A stretch of 64,000 bases of DNA from Halomonas daqiaonensis (lineage in GTDB: Bacteria; Pseudomonadota; Gammaproteobacteria; Pseudomonadales; Halomonadaceae): positions 56,279 to 120,278 of the forward strand of contig NZ_FOBC01000002.1 in the NCBI RefSeq assembly GCF_900109725.1, written 5' to 3'. Positions 36,048-45,935 of this stretch are shown here, one piece after another; within the stretch, counting starts at the first letter, position 1, and every line of letters starts with the position of its first letter. Position numbers and translations under genes: made by a program. Under the pieces are notes generated by a model that saw only the letters and a program-made list of their open reading frames with translations, had not been told where the DNA came from and made no database searches.

Positions 36048-37136
36048 TCAGATGCCCCCCAGGTGCGTCGGAATATGCACCACCGCGCCCTGGCGATCGA
36101 AGGCATAGACCTTGTGGGTCGGGAAATACAGCGTCACGGGCGCATCGACCCGGAACTCATGGACGCCCTCGAGATGCACCGTCATGGTGAAAAGGTCGTT
36201 GTGCACGTGAAGGAAGGTCTCGGAGCCACTGATCTCGGCGAGATCGACGATCATCTTCACCTCGATATCATCCTTGGCGCGCGGCCTGAGCGAGATATGC
36301 GAGGGGCGCACGCCGAAACGGTATTCCCCCGGCGCCAGGGTGCGAAGGTCATCGTTGATGGGAAAATGCAGTGACTTGTCGAAGGTCACCTCGGATCCGG
36401 AAATGATCCCCTTGACGATGTTGATCGGCGGCTCGGAGAACATCTCCGCGGCCAGGATGTCGCGTGGCCGGTGGTAGACGTCCTCGGTGCGGCCATATTG
36501 CAGCAGGCGTCCTTCATGGAGCACGGCGGTGTTGCCACCCAGCGCCAGCGCCTCGGCAGGTTCGGTGGTGGCATAGACGGCAATGCAGTTGCGTTCGCTG
36601 AACACCGAACGCAGCTCGTCGCGAAATTCCTCGCGCAGCTTGTAGTCCAGGTTGACCAGAGGCTCATCGAAGAGCACGACATCGGCGTCCTTTACCAGCG
36701 CGCGACCCATGGCCGTGCGCTGCTGCTGGCCACCGGAGAGTTCGAGGGGTAGACGATCGAGAAGATGCTCGATATGCAACATTTCGGCGACTTCACGCAC
36801 CCGCCGGTCGACCTCTGCACGTGCGACCTTGGCCAGCTTCAGGGGCGAGGCGATGTTGTCGTAGACGGAGAGCGCCGGATAGTTGATGAACTGCTGATAC
36901 ACCATGGAAACATTGCGCTTGCGCACGGAGCGCCCCGTCACATCTTCGCCGTTCATCAGGATTCGCCCGCGCGTGGGGGTGTCGAGCCCAGCCATCAGGC
37001 GCATCAGGGTGGTCTTGCCCGCCAGCGTCCGTCCCAGCAGGACATTGAATGAGCCTGGCTGTAGTTCCAGGTTCACCCCCGCGATGTGAGTGGCGCCACC
37101 GACCACATGGTCGATGTTATCTAGGATCAAGGACAT
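36048..37136 (-). CDS. glpS: Glycerol ABC transporter, ATP-binding protein 1
   Basis: The 362-residue MalK-type ATPase has a slightly unusual Walker A (GRTLAGKTT), a standard signature LSGGQQQR, Walker B VVLFDEPLVNLDYK and a C-terminal regulatory domain. In place of the usual switch-loop TH after Walker B it has YATTEPAEAL, so it may be the less active subunit of the GlpS/GlpT pair. It is the first gene of the operon and faces a 419-bp regulatory region. Confidence 0.9.
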   Translation of the reverse strand: MSLILDNIDHVVGGATHIAGVNLELQPGSFNVLLGRTLAGKTTLMRLMAGLDTPTRGRILMNGEDVTGRSVRKRNVSMVYQQFINYPALSVYDNIASPLKLAKVARAEVDRRVREVAEMLHIEHLLDRLPLELSGGQQQRTAMGRALVKDADVVLFDEPLVNLDYKLREEFRDELRSVFSERNCIAVYATTEPAEALALGGNTAVLHEGRLLQYGRTEDVYHRPRDILAAEMFSEPPINIVKGIISGSEVTFDKSLHFPINDDLRTLAPGEYRFGVRPSHISLRPRAKDDIEVKMIVDLAEISGSETFLHVHNDLFTMTVHLEGVHEFRVDAPVTLYFPTHKVYAFDRQGAVVHIPTHLGGI

Positions 37137-37555
37137 ACAGATCTCGACGGTTCTTTGTTATGTGGTGAGCTTGGAGACTGTTCAATACAAGCTAGTCGAG
37201 ATTCGCTTTCAAACACAAATGTCGTCAATCGAAAACATGATCGCCCAGCATGTGTTCGGCCCCAAAAAACACCCAACATATTGTTATAAAAAGATTTTCA
37301 ATAGAGATTAAACTTTTGTCTAAAGCACTGAGAGGGAGCCGGAAAATACTGGCCTGGCAATGAGCGCTACATAATGATCGCAAACGAACATCCAGCAACA
37401 TCATCATGAGCCAGAGGCAAGCAGGAGGGACATGCAACATCGGCACCACCTGCAGGGGAATACCTTGCCGTGATGCCGATATCGGGAAGGAGTCGGAGAA
37501 TTAACGCCGTTCAGCAAAATCCGTGCGAACCCTCGCCCATTCGGGCGGGAAGCCG
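37137..37555. promoter_or_regulatory. Regulatory region upstream of glpS
   Basis: This 419-bp gap is clearly more AT-rich than its surroundings between 37137 and 37320. It contains a palindrome-like site at 37218-37240 (ATGT and ACAT ends with TCGAAAA inside) that resembles a degenerate GlpR operator. No promoter hexamers stand out. Near 37533-37549 a short GCCC/GGGC hairpin lies just after upp and may be a weak terminator. No RNA gene is apparent. Confidence 0.5.
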
Positions 37556-38185
37556 TTACCGCGTGCCGAAGATCTTGTCGCCGGCGTCCCCCAGACCGGG
37601 GACGATATAGCCGTTCTCGTCGAGATGGTCATCCACCGCGGCGGTGTAGAGCTCGATGTCCGGATAGGCATCCTGGACCCGCTTGATACCCTCGGGCGCG
37701 GCGACCAGCACGATAACCCTCATCTGCTTGCAGCCCCGCTCGCGGAGCATGTCCAAGGTGGCAACCATGGTGCCGCCGGTGGCCAGCATGGGATCGATGA
37801 CGATGGCCATTCGCTCGTCCAGGTCATTGGCGAACTTGGCAAAATAGGGCACCGGCTCCAGCGTCTCTTCATCACGGTAGAGTCCCACCACGCTGACCCG
37901 AGCACTGGGGATCAGGTCGGTGACACCGTCGAGCATACCCAGCCCCGCGCGCAGGATAGGCACGATGGTGACCTTCTTGCCCTTGAGCAATTGCACCGGA
38001 ATCTTGTTGCCGCTCCAGCCATCGATCTCCTGGGTTTGCAGCTCCAGGTCGCTGGTCGCCTCGTAGGTGAGCAGCTTGGCCAGCTCGCCGGACAGTTCAC
38101 GGAAGCTCTTGGTGCTGATGCCGGCTTCACGCATCAGACCAACCTTGTGCTGAACCAGCGGATGCTGGATGGCATGGACGCTCAT
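37556..38185 (-). CDS. upp: Uracil phosphoribosyltransferase
   Basis: The 209-residue enzyme converts uracil and PRPP to UMP. The PRPP-binding loop is [12 protein letters not shown] and the uracil-binding C-terminal segment is [17 protein letters not shown]. The ATG at 38185 (after AGAGGTTCCCCC) gives the standard length; the longer frame runs into REP-like repeats. It complements uraA in uracil salvage. Confidence 0.96.
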   Translation of the reverse strand: MSVHAIQHPLVQHKVGLMREAGISTKSFRELSGELAKLLTYEATSDLELQTQEIDGWSGNKIPVQLLKGKKVTIVPILRAGLGMLDGVTDLIPSARVSVVGLYRDEETLEPVPYFAKFANDLDERMAIVIDPMLATGGTMVATLDMLRERGCKQMRVIVLVAAPEGIKRVQDAYPDIELYTAAVDDHLDENGYIVPGLGDAGDKIFGTR

Positions 38186-38215
38186 GGGGGAACCTCTTGG
38201 ACGGCGGTGGGTAGC

Positions 38216-38393
38216 TGGTGGGAGCACCACATGCAGCGCGAAAGGCGGCAGGCACACATCGCCGTGCAAGCACGGCTCCCACAAGGGTAAAGAGCCTACA
38301 TCGGGTTGTGGGAGCGGTGCTCGCACCGCGAAAGACGCCGACCATACATCGCTATACAAGTCGAAGCATCGAACCTACACCTCCCACAACAAT
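38216..38393. repeat. Tandem REPIN-like hairpins upstream of upp
   Basis: Two paired REP-like units occur: GTGGGAGC at 38218 facing GCTCCCAC near 38274, then GTGGGAGC near 38306 facing CTCCCAC near 38384. The right end (ATCGCTATACAAGTCGAAGC) clearly corresponds to the left end of the 21598-21690 element. The repeats lie between ung and upp, in the upp leader or spacer. Confidence 0.75.
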
Positions 38394-38427
38394 TAGCTCG
38401 GCATTTTAACCCCATCTCGCGTCGAGG

Positions 38428-39111
38428 TTAAGGCTGAGCTGGCAGCTGCCAGTCGATGGGCTCACGTCCCTGCTCGACCAGAAAGGCGTTGGCGCGGGAG
38501 AAGTGATGGTTGCCAAAGAAGCCGCGATGGGCCGAGAGCGGCGAGGGATGCGGGGATTCCAGCACCAGATGACGAGATGTATCGACCAGCGCCTTCTTCT
38601 GGCGGGCATGGCTACCCCACAGCAAGAACACCGAGGGCTCGGCATGCTCGCTCACCGTGGCGATGGCGCGGTCGGTAAAGGTTTCCCAGCCCTTGCCGCG
38701 ATGCGAGCCGGCATTGCCCTGCTCAACCGTCAGCGAGGTGTTGAGCAGCAACACCCCCTGGCGCGCCCAGTACTCGAGGTTGCCGTGATCTACCGGCTGG
38801 AAACCCACGTCCGCCTGCAGTTCCTTGTAGATATTGGCAAGCGAAGGCGGCACGCGAACACCGGGTCGCACCGAGAAACAGAGCCCGTGAGCCTGATTCG
38901 GGCCGTGGTAGGGATCCTGGCCGAGGATCACCACCTTGACGGTGTCCAGCGGCGTCAGTTCGAAGGCACGGAACCAGTGCGTCGAGTGCGGATAGATCAC
39001 CTTCCTGGCAGCCTTCTCTGCCGCCAGGAAGTCACGCAGCGACTGCATGTAGGGCGCATCGAACTCGTCGCCCAGCCACCGTTGCCAGCTGCCAGGAAGC
39101 GGACAGGCCAT
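38428..39111 (-). CDS. ung: Uracil-DNA glycosylase (family 1)
   Basis: The 227-residue enzyme removes uracil from DNA. It has the water-activating loop GQDPYHGP with Asp66 and the [13 protein letters not shown] loop with the catalytic His. Length is as in E. coli (229). It follows gpt after a 3-bp gap, so it is probably part of the salvage operon. Confidence 0.96.
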   Translation of the reverse strand: MACPLPGSWQRWLGDEFDAPYMQSLRDFLAAEKAARKVIYPHSTHWFRAFELTPLDTVKVVILGQDPYHGPNQAHGLCFSVRPGVRVPPSLANIYKELQADVGFQPVDHGNLEYWARQGVLLLNTSLTVEQGNAGSHRGKGWETFTDRAIATVSEHAEPSVFLLWGSHARQKKALVDTSRHLVLESPHPSPLSAHRGFFGNHHFSRANAFLVEQGREPIDWQLPAQP

Positions 39112-39114
39112 GGA

Positions 39115-39594
39115 TCAGCGCTTCGCCTGGTCGACCAGCGGCTCTACGTAGGCCACGCCCATATCCCAGGGAAACTGGATCCAGCAATCCTGGGCCACCT
39201 CGGTGAGGTATTGATCGACCAACGGCTTGCCATCGGGTTTGGCATAGATGGTCACAAAGTGAGCCTTCGGCAACATCTCGCTCACGGCCTTGGCAGTCCG
39301 CCCGGTATCGACCAGGTCGTCGACCAGCAACCAGCCTTCGCCGTCGTGGTCGATGCCCTTCAGCAGTTCCAGGCCTCCCTGATCCATGTGATCGTAGCTC
39401 TTGATGCAGACGGTATCGATCAGGCGCACGTTGAGTTCCCGGGCGATCAGCGCCGCCGGAATCAAGCCGCCACGGGTAATGGCAATGATGCCCTTGAAGT
39501 CGCGCTCGATCAGCCGGTGGCAGAGCTCACGGACGTCGCGGTGCAGCTGGTCCCAGGAGACGGTGAAGTGCTGGTGATAGCGATGGGTGCTCAT
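39115..39594 (-). CDS. gpt: Xanthine (guanine) phosphoribosyltransferase
   Basis: The 159-residue purine salvage enzyme converts xanthine, guanine or hypoxanthine to nucleotides. The PRPP loop is [17 protein letters not shown], and the segment [18 protein letters not shown] is typical of Gpt. The start is uncertain: the ATG at 39594 gives [15 protein letters not shown], while a GTG at 39603 overlaps the apt stop as GTGA and might be the coupled start. Confidence 0.92.
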   Translation of the reverse strand: MSTHRYHQHFTVSWDQLHRDVRELCHRLIERDFKGIIAITRGGLIPAALIARELNVRLIDTVCIKSYDHMDQGGLELLKGIDHDGEGWLLVDDLVDTGRTAKAVSEMLPKAHFVTIYAKPDGKPLVDQYLTEVAQDCWIQFPWDMGVAYVEPLVDQAKR

Positions 39595-39599
39595 GCGGC

Positions 39600-40145
39600 T
39601 CACTCGTCCTCGGTAAAGGAACAGACGGCGAAGACACCATACCCGGCCTCGCGAATACGCTGCGAGCCACCAAGGTCAGGCAGGTCGACGATGGTGGCGG
39701 TCTCCACGACATGCCCGCCACTGCGGCTGATCAGCTTCGCCGCGGCCAGCATGGTGCCGCCGGTGGCGATCAGATCGTCGACGATCAGGATGCGATCACT
39801 TTGCCTGAAGGCATCAGAGTGCAGCTCCACCTCGGCCTCACCGTACTCCAGGGTATACGTCTCGCTGATGGTGCGAAACGGCAGCTTGCCCTTCTTGCGC
39901 ACCGGCACGAAGCTGCAGCCCAACTCATAGGCCAGCGGTGCGCCGACAATGAAACCGCGGGCATCGATGGCCGCCACGGCATCGATGTCCATCTCCTGGT
40001 AGCGGTGTACGAAGCTGTCGACCAGCTTGCGGAAGGCTGCCCTGTTCTGCAGCAGCGGGGTGATGTCGCGGAAGTTGACCCCCGACTGCGGCCAGTCGGG
40101 GACAGTGCGGATCACGGACTTGATGTAGTCGCCGTAGATGCTCAT
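39600..40145 (-). CDS. apt: Adenine phosphoribosyltransferase
   Basis: The 181-residue enzyme converts adenine and PRPP to AMP. It has the PRPP loop [14 protein letters not shown] and the N-terminal [10 protein letters not shown] and [17 protein letters not shown] segments. The ATG at 40145 gives the standard [10 protein letters not shown] start. It is followed by gpt and preceded by the purine permease, forming a salvage cluster. Confidence 0.96.
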   Translation of the reverse strand: MSIYGDYIKSVIRTVPDWPQSGVNFRDITPLLQNRAAFRKLVDSFVHRYQEMDIDAVAAIDARGFIVGAPLAYELGCSFVPVRKKGKLPFRTISETYTLEYGEAEVELHSDAFRQSDRILIVDDLIATGGTMLAAAKLISRSGGHVVETATIVDLPDLGGSQRIREAGYGVFAVCSFTEDE

Positions 40146-40185
40146 CGGATCGAGACTCGGTGAGTGAATGCAATCGGTAGAGAGA

Positions 40186-41490
40186 TCAGCCAAGGAACAG
40201 GAACTTGCCGGCAAACAGCAGCGCCAGCACGATCACCGCGGGGTTCAGGTCCTTGAAACGCCCGGAGAGTGCCTTGATGGCGGCATAGCTGATGAAGCCT
40301 AGCGCGATACCCTCGGCAATCGAGAAGGTCAACGGCATAGCCAGAGCGGCAATCAGCACCGGGGCGGCGTCCGTGGGGTCGTCCCAGTTGGCGTGAGCCA
40401 GACTACCCGCCATCAGCACCGCCACATAAAGCAGCGCCCCGGCGGTGGCGTAGGCCGGGATGGAACCTGCCAGCGGTGCGAAGAAAAGGCTGATCAGAAA
40501 GAGTACCGCCACCACGACGGCGGTCAGACCGGTACGCCCGCCGGAGGCAATGCCGGCGGTGGACTCGATATAGCTGGTAGTGGTCGAGGTCCCCAGCACT
40601 GCGCCGGCCATGGAGGCGCTACTGTCGGCCATCATCGCGCGACCGAGCCTGGGCAGCTTGCCATCCTCGTCCAACAGTTTCCCCTTCTGGGCCACGCCGA
40701 CCAGGGTGCCTGAAGTATCGAAGAGGTCGACGAACAGGAAGGCAAAGATCACGCTGATCATCGCCACGTCGAAGGCGCCGGCCAGATCCAGGGCCATGAA
40801 GGTCGGCGCGATGGAGGGCGGCAAGGACATGAAGCCGCCGAACTCGTTGTGACCGAAGAGCATCGCCAGCACGGTGACCCCGAGGATGCCGATCATCACC
40901 GCCCCGGTGACCTTGAGATAGGCCAGGGCGGTGATCACGAAAAAGCCCAGCAGGGCATAGAGAGCCGGCGGCTGGGACAGGTCGCCCAGGGCCACGTAGG
41001 TGGCGGGATTGGCCACCACGATGCCGGCATTCTTCAGGGCGATCATCGCCAGGAAGAGCCCGATGCCGGCAGCGATGCCCAGACGCAACGACATGGGGAT
41101 CGAGTTGATGATCCACTCGCGGATCTTGAAGATGCTGAGCAGGAAGAAGATAAAGCCCGAGAAGAAGACTGCGCCCAATGCCGCCTCCCAGGTATATCCC
41201 ATGCCCAACACCACACCGTAGGTGAAGAAGGCGTTGAGGCCCATGCCGGGCGCCTGGGCAATGGGATAGTTGGCCCAAAGGCCCATGATCAGACAGCCTA
41301 CAGCGGCGGCCAGGCAGGTGGCGACAAACACTGCGCCGTAATCCATGCCGGCCTCGGAGAGGATGCTCGGGTTGACGAAGATGATGTAGGCCATGGTCAG
41401 GAAGGTGGTGATCCCGGCGATGACCTCGGTCTTCACATCGGTATTGTGTTCGACCAGCTTGAAATGGTTGTCGATCAGGCGATTCAGCAT
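40186..41490 (-). CDS. Purine permease (AzgA / AdeP type)
   Basis: This 434-residue membrane protein has 12-14 helices. It shows motifs of the NCS2-related AzgA family: [20 protein letters not shown] near the N-terminus, [14 protein letters not shown], and [23 protein letters not shown]. It probably imports adenine, guanine or hypoxanthine for the apt and gpt products downstream. The exact substrate cannot be read from sequence. Confidence 0.92.
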   Translation of the reverse strand: MLNRLIDNHFKLVEHNTDVKTEVIAGITTFLTMAYIIFVNPSILSEAGMDYGAVFVATCLAAAVGCLIMGLWANYPIAQAPGMGLNAFFTYGVVLGMGYTWEAALGAVFFSGFIFFLLSIFKIREWIINSIPMSLRLGIAAGIGLFLAMIALKNAGIVVANPATYVALGDLSQPPALYALLGFFVITALAYLKVTGAVMIGILGVTVLAMLFGHNEFGGFMSLPPSIAPTFMALDLAGAFDVAMISVIFAFLFVDLFDTSGTLVGVAQKGKLLDEDGKLPRLGRAMMADSSASMAGAVLGTSTTTSYIESTAGIASGGRTGLTAVVVAVLFLISLFFAPLAGSIPAYATAGALLYVAVLMAGSLAHANWDDPTDAAPVLIAALAMPLTFSIAEGIALGFISYAAIKALSGRFKDLNPAVIVLALLFAGKFLFLG

Positions 41491-41674
41491 GGTTGTTGTT
41501 CCTGCGCGCGTGGACGGAGCGATGGGGCCATGAGGTGCGAGAAAGGCGACGAGAAAAACCGCCTATGGTACCCAAAGCCTCTGCATCTTGCGAGATGACC
41601 CTTGGCGGGCCGATTCATTTACAGCCCCTTGTATAAGCAACCTCCGGGCCAAGCGCCACCCGACTGACCAACGC

Positions 41675-41698
41675 AAACTTGACGGAACGGTCAAGTTT
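41675..41698 (-). terminator. Inverted repeat downstream of ribE
   Basis: AAACTTGAC and GTCAAGTTT form a 9-bp perfect stem with a 6-nt loop, starting about 12 bp after the ribE stop on the minus strand. Only a short T run follows, so it could be a weak terminator or a regulator site for the purine permease promoter. Confidence 0.4.
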
Positions 41699-41709
41699 TC
41701 CGTGCCGCG

Positions 41710-42339
41710 TTAAATTTCACGTGCTTGAAGCACCCGCTCCACCGTTTCGACGATGGCCTGGGTCTGAGGATCGATCTCGATATTGACGCCATCACCCGGG
41801 ACCCGATCCACCAGGATGGTACGAACCAAGGTCTCGGGGATCAGGTCGACGCAGAAACGTGGCCCGTGATCCACGGTAGCCGGCTGCACCTGCCCGATGG
41901 TCAGGCTGATACCGTCCACTCCGATATAGCCCTTGTCGAACAGGAAGCGGCCTAGCGCGTGAGGTACCTCGAACCAGAGCCGGCGATTGTTGGGAGCCTC
42001 GTCGAGTTCGACCAACTCGGCCAGCGCCATCACATGGCCGGACATGGCATGGCCGCCGATCTCGTCCCCGAATCGCGCCGCGCGTTCGATATTGACGCGA
42101 TCCCCCTCCTTTACTGCACCGAGATTGGTCACCCGCAGGGTCTCGCGCATCAAGTCGAAGCTGACCCGTTCCTCGTCAATGGCGGTGACCGTGAGACAGA
42201 CCCCGTTGTGGGCCACCGAAGCGCCCAGCACCAGCCCCTCGCGCAACTCAGCCGGCAACGCCAGCACATGGGTGCGAAAGGCCTCCGCCTCCTGGATGGC
42301 CACCACCTCGGCGGTGCCCTGTACGATGCCTGTGAACAT
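41710..42339 (-). CDS. ribE: Riboflavin synthase
   Basis: The 209-residue enzyme condenses two lumazine molecules to riboflavin. It consists of two similar lumazine-binding halves: MFTGIVQGTAEV with NGVCLTV in the first, and GHVMALAELVELDE with VDGISLTI in the second. The ATG at 42339 follows GAGGAGCGTTC. No FMN riboswitch is visible upstream. It is divergent from metNIQ. Confidence 0.95.
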   Translation of the reverse strand: MFTGIVQGTAEVVAIQEAEAFRTHVLALPAELREGLVLGASVAHNGVCLTVTAIDEERVSFDLMRETLRVTNLGAVKEGDRVNIERAARFGDEIGGHAMSGHVMALAELVELDEAPNNRRLWFEVPHALGRFLFDKGYIGVDGISLTIGQVQPATVDHGPRFCVDLIPETLVRTILVDRVPGDGVNIEIDPQTQAIVETVERVLQAREI

Positions 42340-42660
42340 GAACGCTCCTCGTGCTGACCGGCCGCGATGGGACCGGAAAGCCAACAGTTTAGCAGCCGGA
42401 GTCTGCCCCCCAAAGGCTGCAACGACGAGCCAACTCACCATGAATATCTTCCAGAGCTCGCCCATCAGGCAGTCAATTCAACCAAGATGAAGCGCTACAA
42501 ACGACATCATTTTTCATTCTCATTGACATGCGCTCACCCTAGACTCTATGGTAGGCGGCTAATTTTTTAGGGCGCCGATGTGGTCCCGGATTACGGGCGT
42601 CGGCGTCGCGGGTTGCCTCCGCCCGCCCGACCCTCGACCGGCGCTCCATTGGCGGCTGTG
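42340..42660. promoter_or_regulatory. Divergent promoter region between ribE and metN
   Basis: This 321-bp gap holds a candidate metN promoter: TTGACA at 42523-42528 with a weak -10 (TCTATG or CTATGG) 16-17 bp later. The A/T-rich stretch just upstream (TTTTTCATTCTCATT) could host a regulator. I see no FMN or SAM riboswitch consensus and no RNA gene. Confidence 0.4.
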
Positions 42661-43719
42661 ATGATTCGACTCCAAGACGTTTCCAAGACCTACTACCCCA
42701 AGGGCCGACGCGACGCCAGCTCGGCCGTGACGGCCCTCAAGCACGCCGACCTCCACGTGCCCCAGGGCCAGATCCATGGTGTTATCGGCCTCTCGGGTGC
42801 CGGCAAGTCCACCCTGATCCGCTGCGTCAATCTGCTCGAACGCCCGACGACCGGCACGGTCACCGTGGACGGCCAGGAACTGACTGCCCTCTCCGGGGCA
42901 GCCCTTAATCAGGCTCGCCATCGCATCGGCATGATCTTCCAGCATTTCAACCTGCTGACCTCGCGCACCGTCTTCGCCAACGTCTCCCTGCCGCTGGAGT
43001 TGATGGGCATGAAGCGTAGCGAGATCCGTGAGCGCGTCACGCCTTTGCTGGAACTGGTGGGTCTGGACGACAAGGCGCGCCAGTATCCCGCCCAGCTTTC
43101 GGGTGGCCAGAAGCAGCGTGTGGCAATCGCCCGGGCACTCGCCAGCCGTCCCAAGGTGTTGCTCTGCGACGAGGCGACCTCAGCCCTCGACCCCCAAACC
43201 ACCGGGTCGATCCTGGACCTGCTGCGCGACATCAATCGCAAGCTTGGCCTGACCATCCTGCTGATCACCCATGAGATGGAGGTGGTCAAGTCGATCTGCC
43301 ACCGGGTCAGCCTGATCTCCGATGGGGAACTGGTCGAGGAAGCCGACGTCGGCGACTTCTTCACGGCACCCCAAACTCGTCTGGGACGCGACTTCCTCAA
43401 CGACTTCCTGGAACTCGACCCACCCCGCGCCCTGATCGAGCGTCTCGAGGAGGCCCCAGGACCCAACAGCCACCCGGTAGTGCGCCTGGCCTTTTCAGGA
43501 GATGCTGTCTCGACACCGCTTATCTCACGGCTGGCCAGGGAATGCAGCGTGGACGTCAGCATCCTGCAGGCCAAGGTGGAGTCGATCCAGGAGCGCACCC
43601 TGGGGCTGATGATCGCCGAACTGATGGGTCCGGCGGAAAAGACCCGCGAAGCCCTCGACTATCTCGAATCCCACGACCTGCAGGTGGAGGTGCTTGGCCA
43701 TGTCCAGCGCGATGATTGA
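42661..43719 (+). CDS. metN: Methionine ABC transporter, ATP-binding protein
   Basis: The 352-residue ATPase has Walker A GLSGAGKST, signature LSGGQKQR, Walker B VLLCDEATSALDPQ and switch LLITHEMEVV. The C-terminal NIL/ACT-like domain (about residues 265-350) binds methionine and inhibits transport in the E. coli protein. The start at 42661 gives MIRLQDVSKTY. It overlaps metI by 20 bp. Confidence 0.95.
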   Translation: MIRLQDVSKTYYPKGRRDASSAVTALKHADLHVPQGQIHGVIGLSGAGKSTLIRCVNLLERPTTGTVTVDGQELTALSGAALNQARHRIGMIFQHFNLLTSRTVFANVSLPLELMGMKRSEIRERVTPLLELVGLDDKARQYPAQLSGGQKQRVAIARALASRPKVLLCDEATSALDPQTTGSILDLLRDINRKLGLTILLITHEMEVVKSICHRVSLISDGELVEEADVGDFFTAPQTRLGRDFLNDFLELDPPRALIERLEEAPGPNSHPVVRLAFSGDAVSTPLISRLARECSVDVSILQAKVESIQERTLGLMIAELMGPAEKTREALDYLESHDLQVEVLGHVQRDD

Positions 43720-44353
43720 ACTGATTCTCGAGGCCACCCTGGACACCCTCTACATGGTGGCCGTGTCAGGCGTGATCTCGGCCCTGGTGGGCATCCCGCT
43801 GGGCGTGTTGCTTTACGTCACGCGGCCGCGCCAGATCCTGGCCGAGCCGACACTGAACCGGGTGCTGGGAACGATTACCAACATCGGTCGTTCGATCCCT
43901 TTCATCATCCTGATGGTGGCCATCATTCCCTTCACTCGGATGTTGGTCGGCTCCTCGATCGGTACCAATGCCGCCTCCGTTCCCCTGACCATCGCCGCCA
44001 TTCCCTTCGTGGCACGACTGGTTGAAGGCGCCCTCAACGAGATCCCGCCGGGATTGGTCGAGGCCGCACAATCCATGGGTGCCACGCCCTGGCAGATCAT
44101 CACCAAGGTGCTGGTCCCCGAGGCACGCGGTGGCATCTTTACAGCGCTGACCGTGACGGTGGTCACCCTGATCAGCTACTCGGCCATGGCCGGTGCCGTG
44201 GGTGGCGGCGGGCTGGGTGACTTGGGCATCCGCTACGGGTACAACCGCTTCAACCCGACCATCATGCTGATCACGGTGGTGATCCTGGTGGTGATGGTCC
44301 AGGGCTTCCAGAGCCTGGGGGATTATTTGGTCCGCAAGAGTGACCACAAATAA
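43700..44353 (+). CDS. metI: Methionine ABC transporter, permease
   Basis: The 217-residue inner-membrane permease has five helices. Its motifs match MetI: NIGRSIPFIILMVAIIPFTR and the EAA-like loop PPGLVEAAQSMGATPWQI. The ATG at 43700 (MSSAMIELILEATLDTLYM) is taken; a TTG six bases earlier is possible. Confidence 0.95.
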   Translation: MSSAMIELILEATLDTLYMVAVSGVISALVGIPLGVLLYVTRPRQILAEPTLNRVLGTITNIGRSIPFIILMVAIIPFTRMLVGSSIGTNAASVPLTIAAIPFVARLVEGALNEIPPGLVEAAQSMGATPWQIITKVLVPEARGGIFTALTVTVVTLISYSAMAGAVGGGGLGDLGIRYGYNRFNPTIMLITVVILVVMVQGFQSLGDYLVRKSDHK

Positions 44354-44366
44354 CTCATTCGGACTG

Positions 44367-44399
44367 ATAACCAGAATGCATTATAAATTTTCTGGTTAT
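44367..44399. promoter_or_regulatory. Inverted repeat between metI and metQ
   Basis: ATAACCAGAA (44367-44376) and TTCTGGTTAT (44390-44399) are perfect 10-bp arms around a 13-nt AT-rich spacer. The word ATAACCA also occurs upstream of the amino acid transporter at 17440-17460. It could be an operator for a separate metQ promoter. Confidence 0.5.
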
Positions 44400-44451
44400 T
44401 CTATTATCATCTGTCCTGACCTGTAATACCTTCAACGAGGAGAACTACGAC

Positions 44452-45246
44452 ATGCGCAAGAGCCTGATCGGCACCCTGGCAGCTTCCGCCCTGACCCTAG
44501 GCACCGGCACCGCCCTGGCCGACGAGCATTCCATCAAGGTCGGCACCGTGGCCGGCCCCGAGACCGATGTCATGCAGGTGGCCGCCGAGATCGCCGAGCG
44601 CGAATACGGCCTCGAGGTCGAAATCATCGAGTTCACCGACTACGTGACGCCCAACGCCGCCCTGGCCGACGGTAGCCTGGATGCCAATGCCTACCAGCAT
44701 GAACCCTACATGCGCTCCATGGTCGAGGATCGCGGCTACGACTTCGCCATCGCCGGCTATACCTTCGTCTATCCGATCGGTGCTTACTCCGAGAAGTACG
44801 AAAGCATCGAGGCACTTCCGGAAGGGGCCACCATTGCCCTGCCCAACGACCCTTCCAATGAAGGGCGGTCGCTGATCCTGATGCATAACGAGGGGCTGAT
44901 CACTCTCGAGGATCCAACATACCTGGAAGCTACACCGCTGGACATTGCCGAGAATCCGAATGACTTCGAGTTCCGCGAGATCGAGGCCGCCCAGCTGCCC
45001 CGTGTCTTGCCCGATGTGGACATGGCCTTCATCAACAACACCTTCGCCCAGCCAGCTGGCCTGAGCCTGGACGATGCGCTGATCAAGGAAGGCCCGGAGT
45101 CCCCCTACGTCAACCTGATCGTGGTGCGCGAAGGTGACGAGGACCGCGAAGCCATCCAGCAACTGGTCGAGGCCTACCAGACCGAAGAAGTCGAGGCCAA
45201 GGCAGCAGAACTTTTTGGACCGCAAGCAGTGCCGGGGTGGAAGTAA
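44452..45246 (+). CDS. metQ: Methionine ABC transporter, binding protein
   Basis: The 264-residue MetQ/NlpA-family protein has a signal peptide ending in TALADEHS. Family segments include VGTVAGPETDVMQVAA, DYVTPNAALADGSLDAN and QHEPYMRSM. Unlike E. coli MetQ no lipobox Cys is present, so it should be a soluble periplasmic protein. The start follows GAGGAGAAC. An inverted repeat upstream may allow regulation independent of metNI. Confidence 0.93.
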   Translation: MRKSLIGTLAASALTLGTGTALADEHSIKVGTVAGPETDVMQVAAEIAEREYGLEVEIIEFTDYVTPNAALADGSLDANAYQHEPYMRSMVEDRGYDFAIAGYTFVYPIGAYSEKYESIEALPEGATIALPNDPSNEGRSLILMHNEGLITLEDPTYLEATPLDIAENPNDFEFREIEAAQLPRVLPDVDMAFINNTFAQPAGLSLDDALIKEGPESPYVNLIVVREGDEDREAIQQLVEAYQTEEVEAKAAELFGPQAVPGWK

Positions 45247-45330
45247 GTAAATTACCCTATTCCGTACCTAGGGATTGATGCGTTTGGGGCCGGCCACTGT
45301 GCCGGCCTCTTTCATTACGGAGGAGTAATG

Positions 45331-45789
45331 ATGCAGCCCGACTACGCCCTGCTCGCCCGCCAGCTCGAGGCCTTGCTCGATACCCGAGACTGGCTGACCA
45401 ACAGCGCCCAGACCTGCGCCTTCCTGATGCAGGAACTCCCCGATCTCAACTGGGTCGGCTTCTATCTGCAGCGCCAACCAGAGTTGCTGTGCCTTGGCCC
45501 CTTCCAGGGCAAGCCGGCCTGTCATCCCATCCCCTTCTCGAAAGGGGTCTGCGGCGCCGCCGCCCGCTCGCGCCAGACCCAGCGTGTGGCGGACGTACAT
45601 GCCGTGGAGGATCACATCGCCTGCGATGCGGACTCCCGAGCCGAGCTGGTGGTGCCCATCGTGGTAAATGACCGACTGTGGGGCGTGCTGGACCTGGACA
45701 GCCCGAGGGAGGGCCGCTTCAGTGACGCCGACCAGGCAGGCATCGAGCAACTGGTGGCGATATTCATCGAGAAGAGCGACACCCAATAA
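45331..45789 (+). CDS. msrC: Free methionine-(R)-sulfoxide reductase (GAF-type)
   Basis: The 152-residue GAF-domain enzyme reduces free L-methionine-(R)-sulfoxide. The three conserved cysteines are visible in GKPACHPIPF, KGVCGAAA and DHIACD. Its position directly after metNIQ suggests that imported oxidised methionine is repaired. GGAGGAG fits the ATG at 45331 better than the adjacent ATG at 45328. Confidence 0.92.
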   Translation: MQPDYALLARQLEALLDTRDWLTNSAQTCAFLMQELPDLNWVGFYLQRQPELLCLGPFQGKPACHPIPFSKGVCGAAARSRQTQRVADVHAVEDHIACDADSRAELVVPIVVNDRLWGVLDLDSPREGRFSDADQAGIEQLVAIFIEKSDTQ

Positions 45790-45792
45790 AGA

Positions 45793-45825
45793 AATGCCCC
45801 CGCAGCCGAGGGCTGCGGGGGCATT
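45793..45825. terminator. Bidirectional terminator between msrC and tRNA-Val
   Basis: AATGCCCCCGCAGCC and GGCTGCGGGGGCATT form a 15-bp perfect stem with a GAG loop. It starts 4 bp after msrC. The minus-strand side is followed by TCTTTATT, making it the better terminator for the tRNA transcript. Confidence 0.75.
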
Positions 45826-45833
45826 CTGGAATC

Positions 45834-45910
45834 TGGTAGGACCAGGCGGATTTGAACCGCCGACCTCCACGATGTCAACGTGGCGCTCTAACCAACTGAG
45901 CTATGGTCCT
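45834..45910 (-). tRNA. tRNA-Val (GAC), copy 2
   Basis: The 77-nt minus-strand sequence folds as a tRNA: acceptor AGGACCA with TGGTCCT, the anticodon stem-loop CCACG-TTGACAT-CGTGG giving anticodon GAC, T-arm GGTTCAAATCC and an encoded 3' CCA. It is identical to the copy at 45936. Confidence 0.96.
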
Positions 45911-45935
45911 GAAGCTGTCGTCATCCGGCGATTTT

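Noticed and set aside
42505..42528. Fur box in the AT-rich stretch upstream of metN
   Set aside because: Only loosely similar to ATTATC/GATAAT hexamers; too degenerate to support.
42340..42660. FMN riboswitch before ribE or SAM riboswitch before metN
   Set aside because: No conserved FMN (RFN) or SAM riboswitch core sequence is visible, and leaders are short or unstructured.
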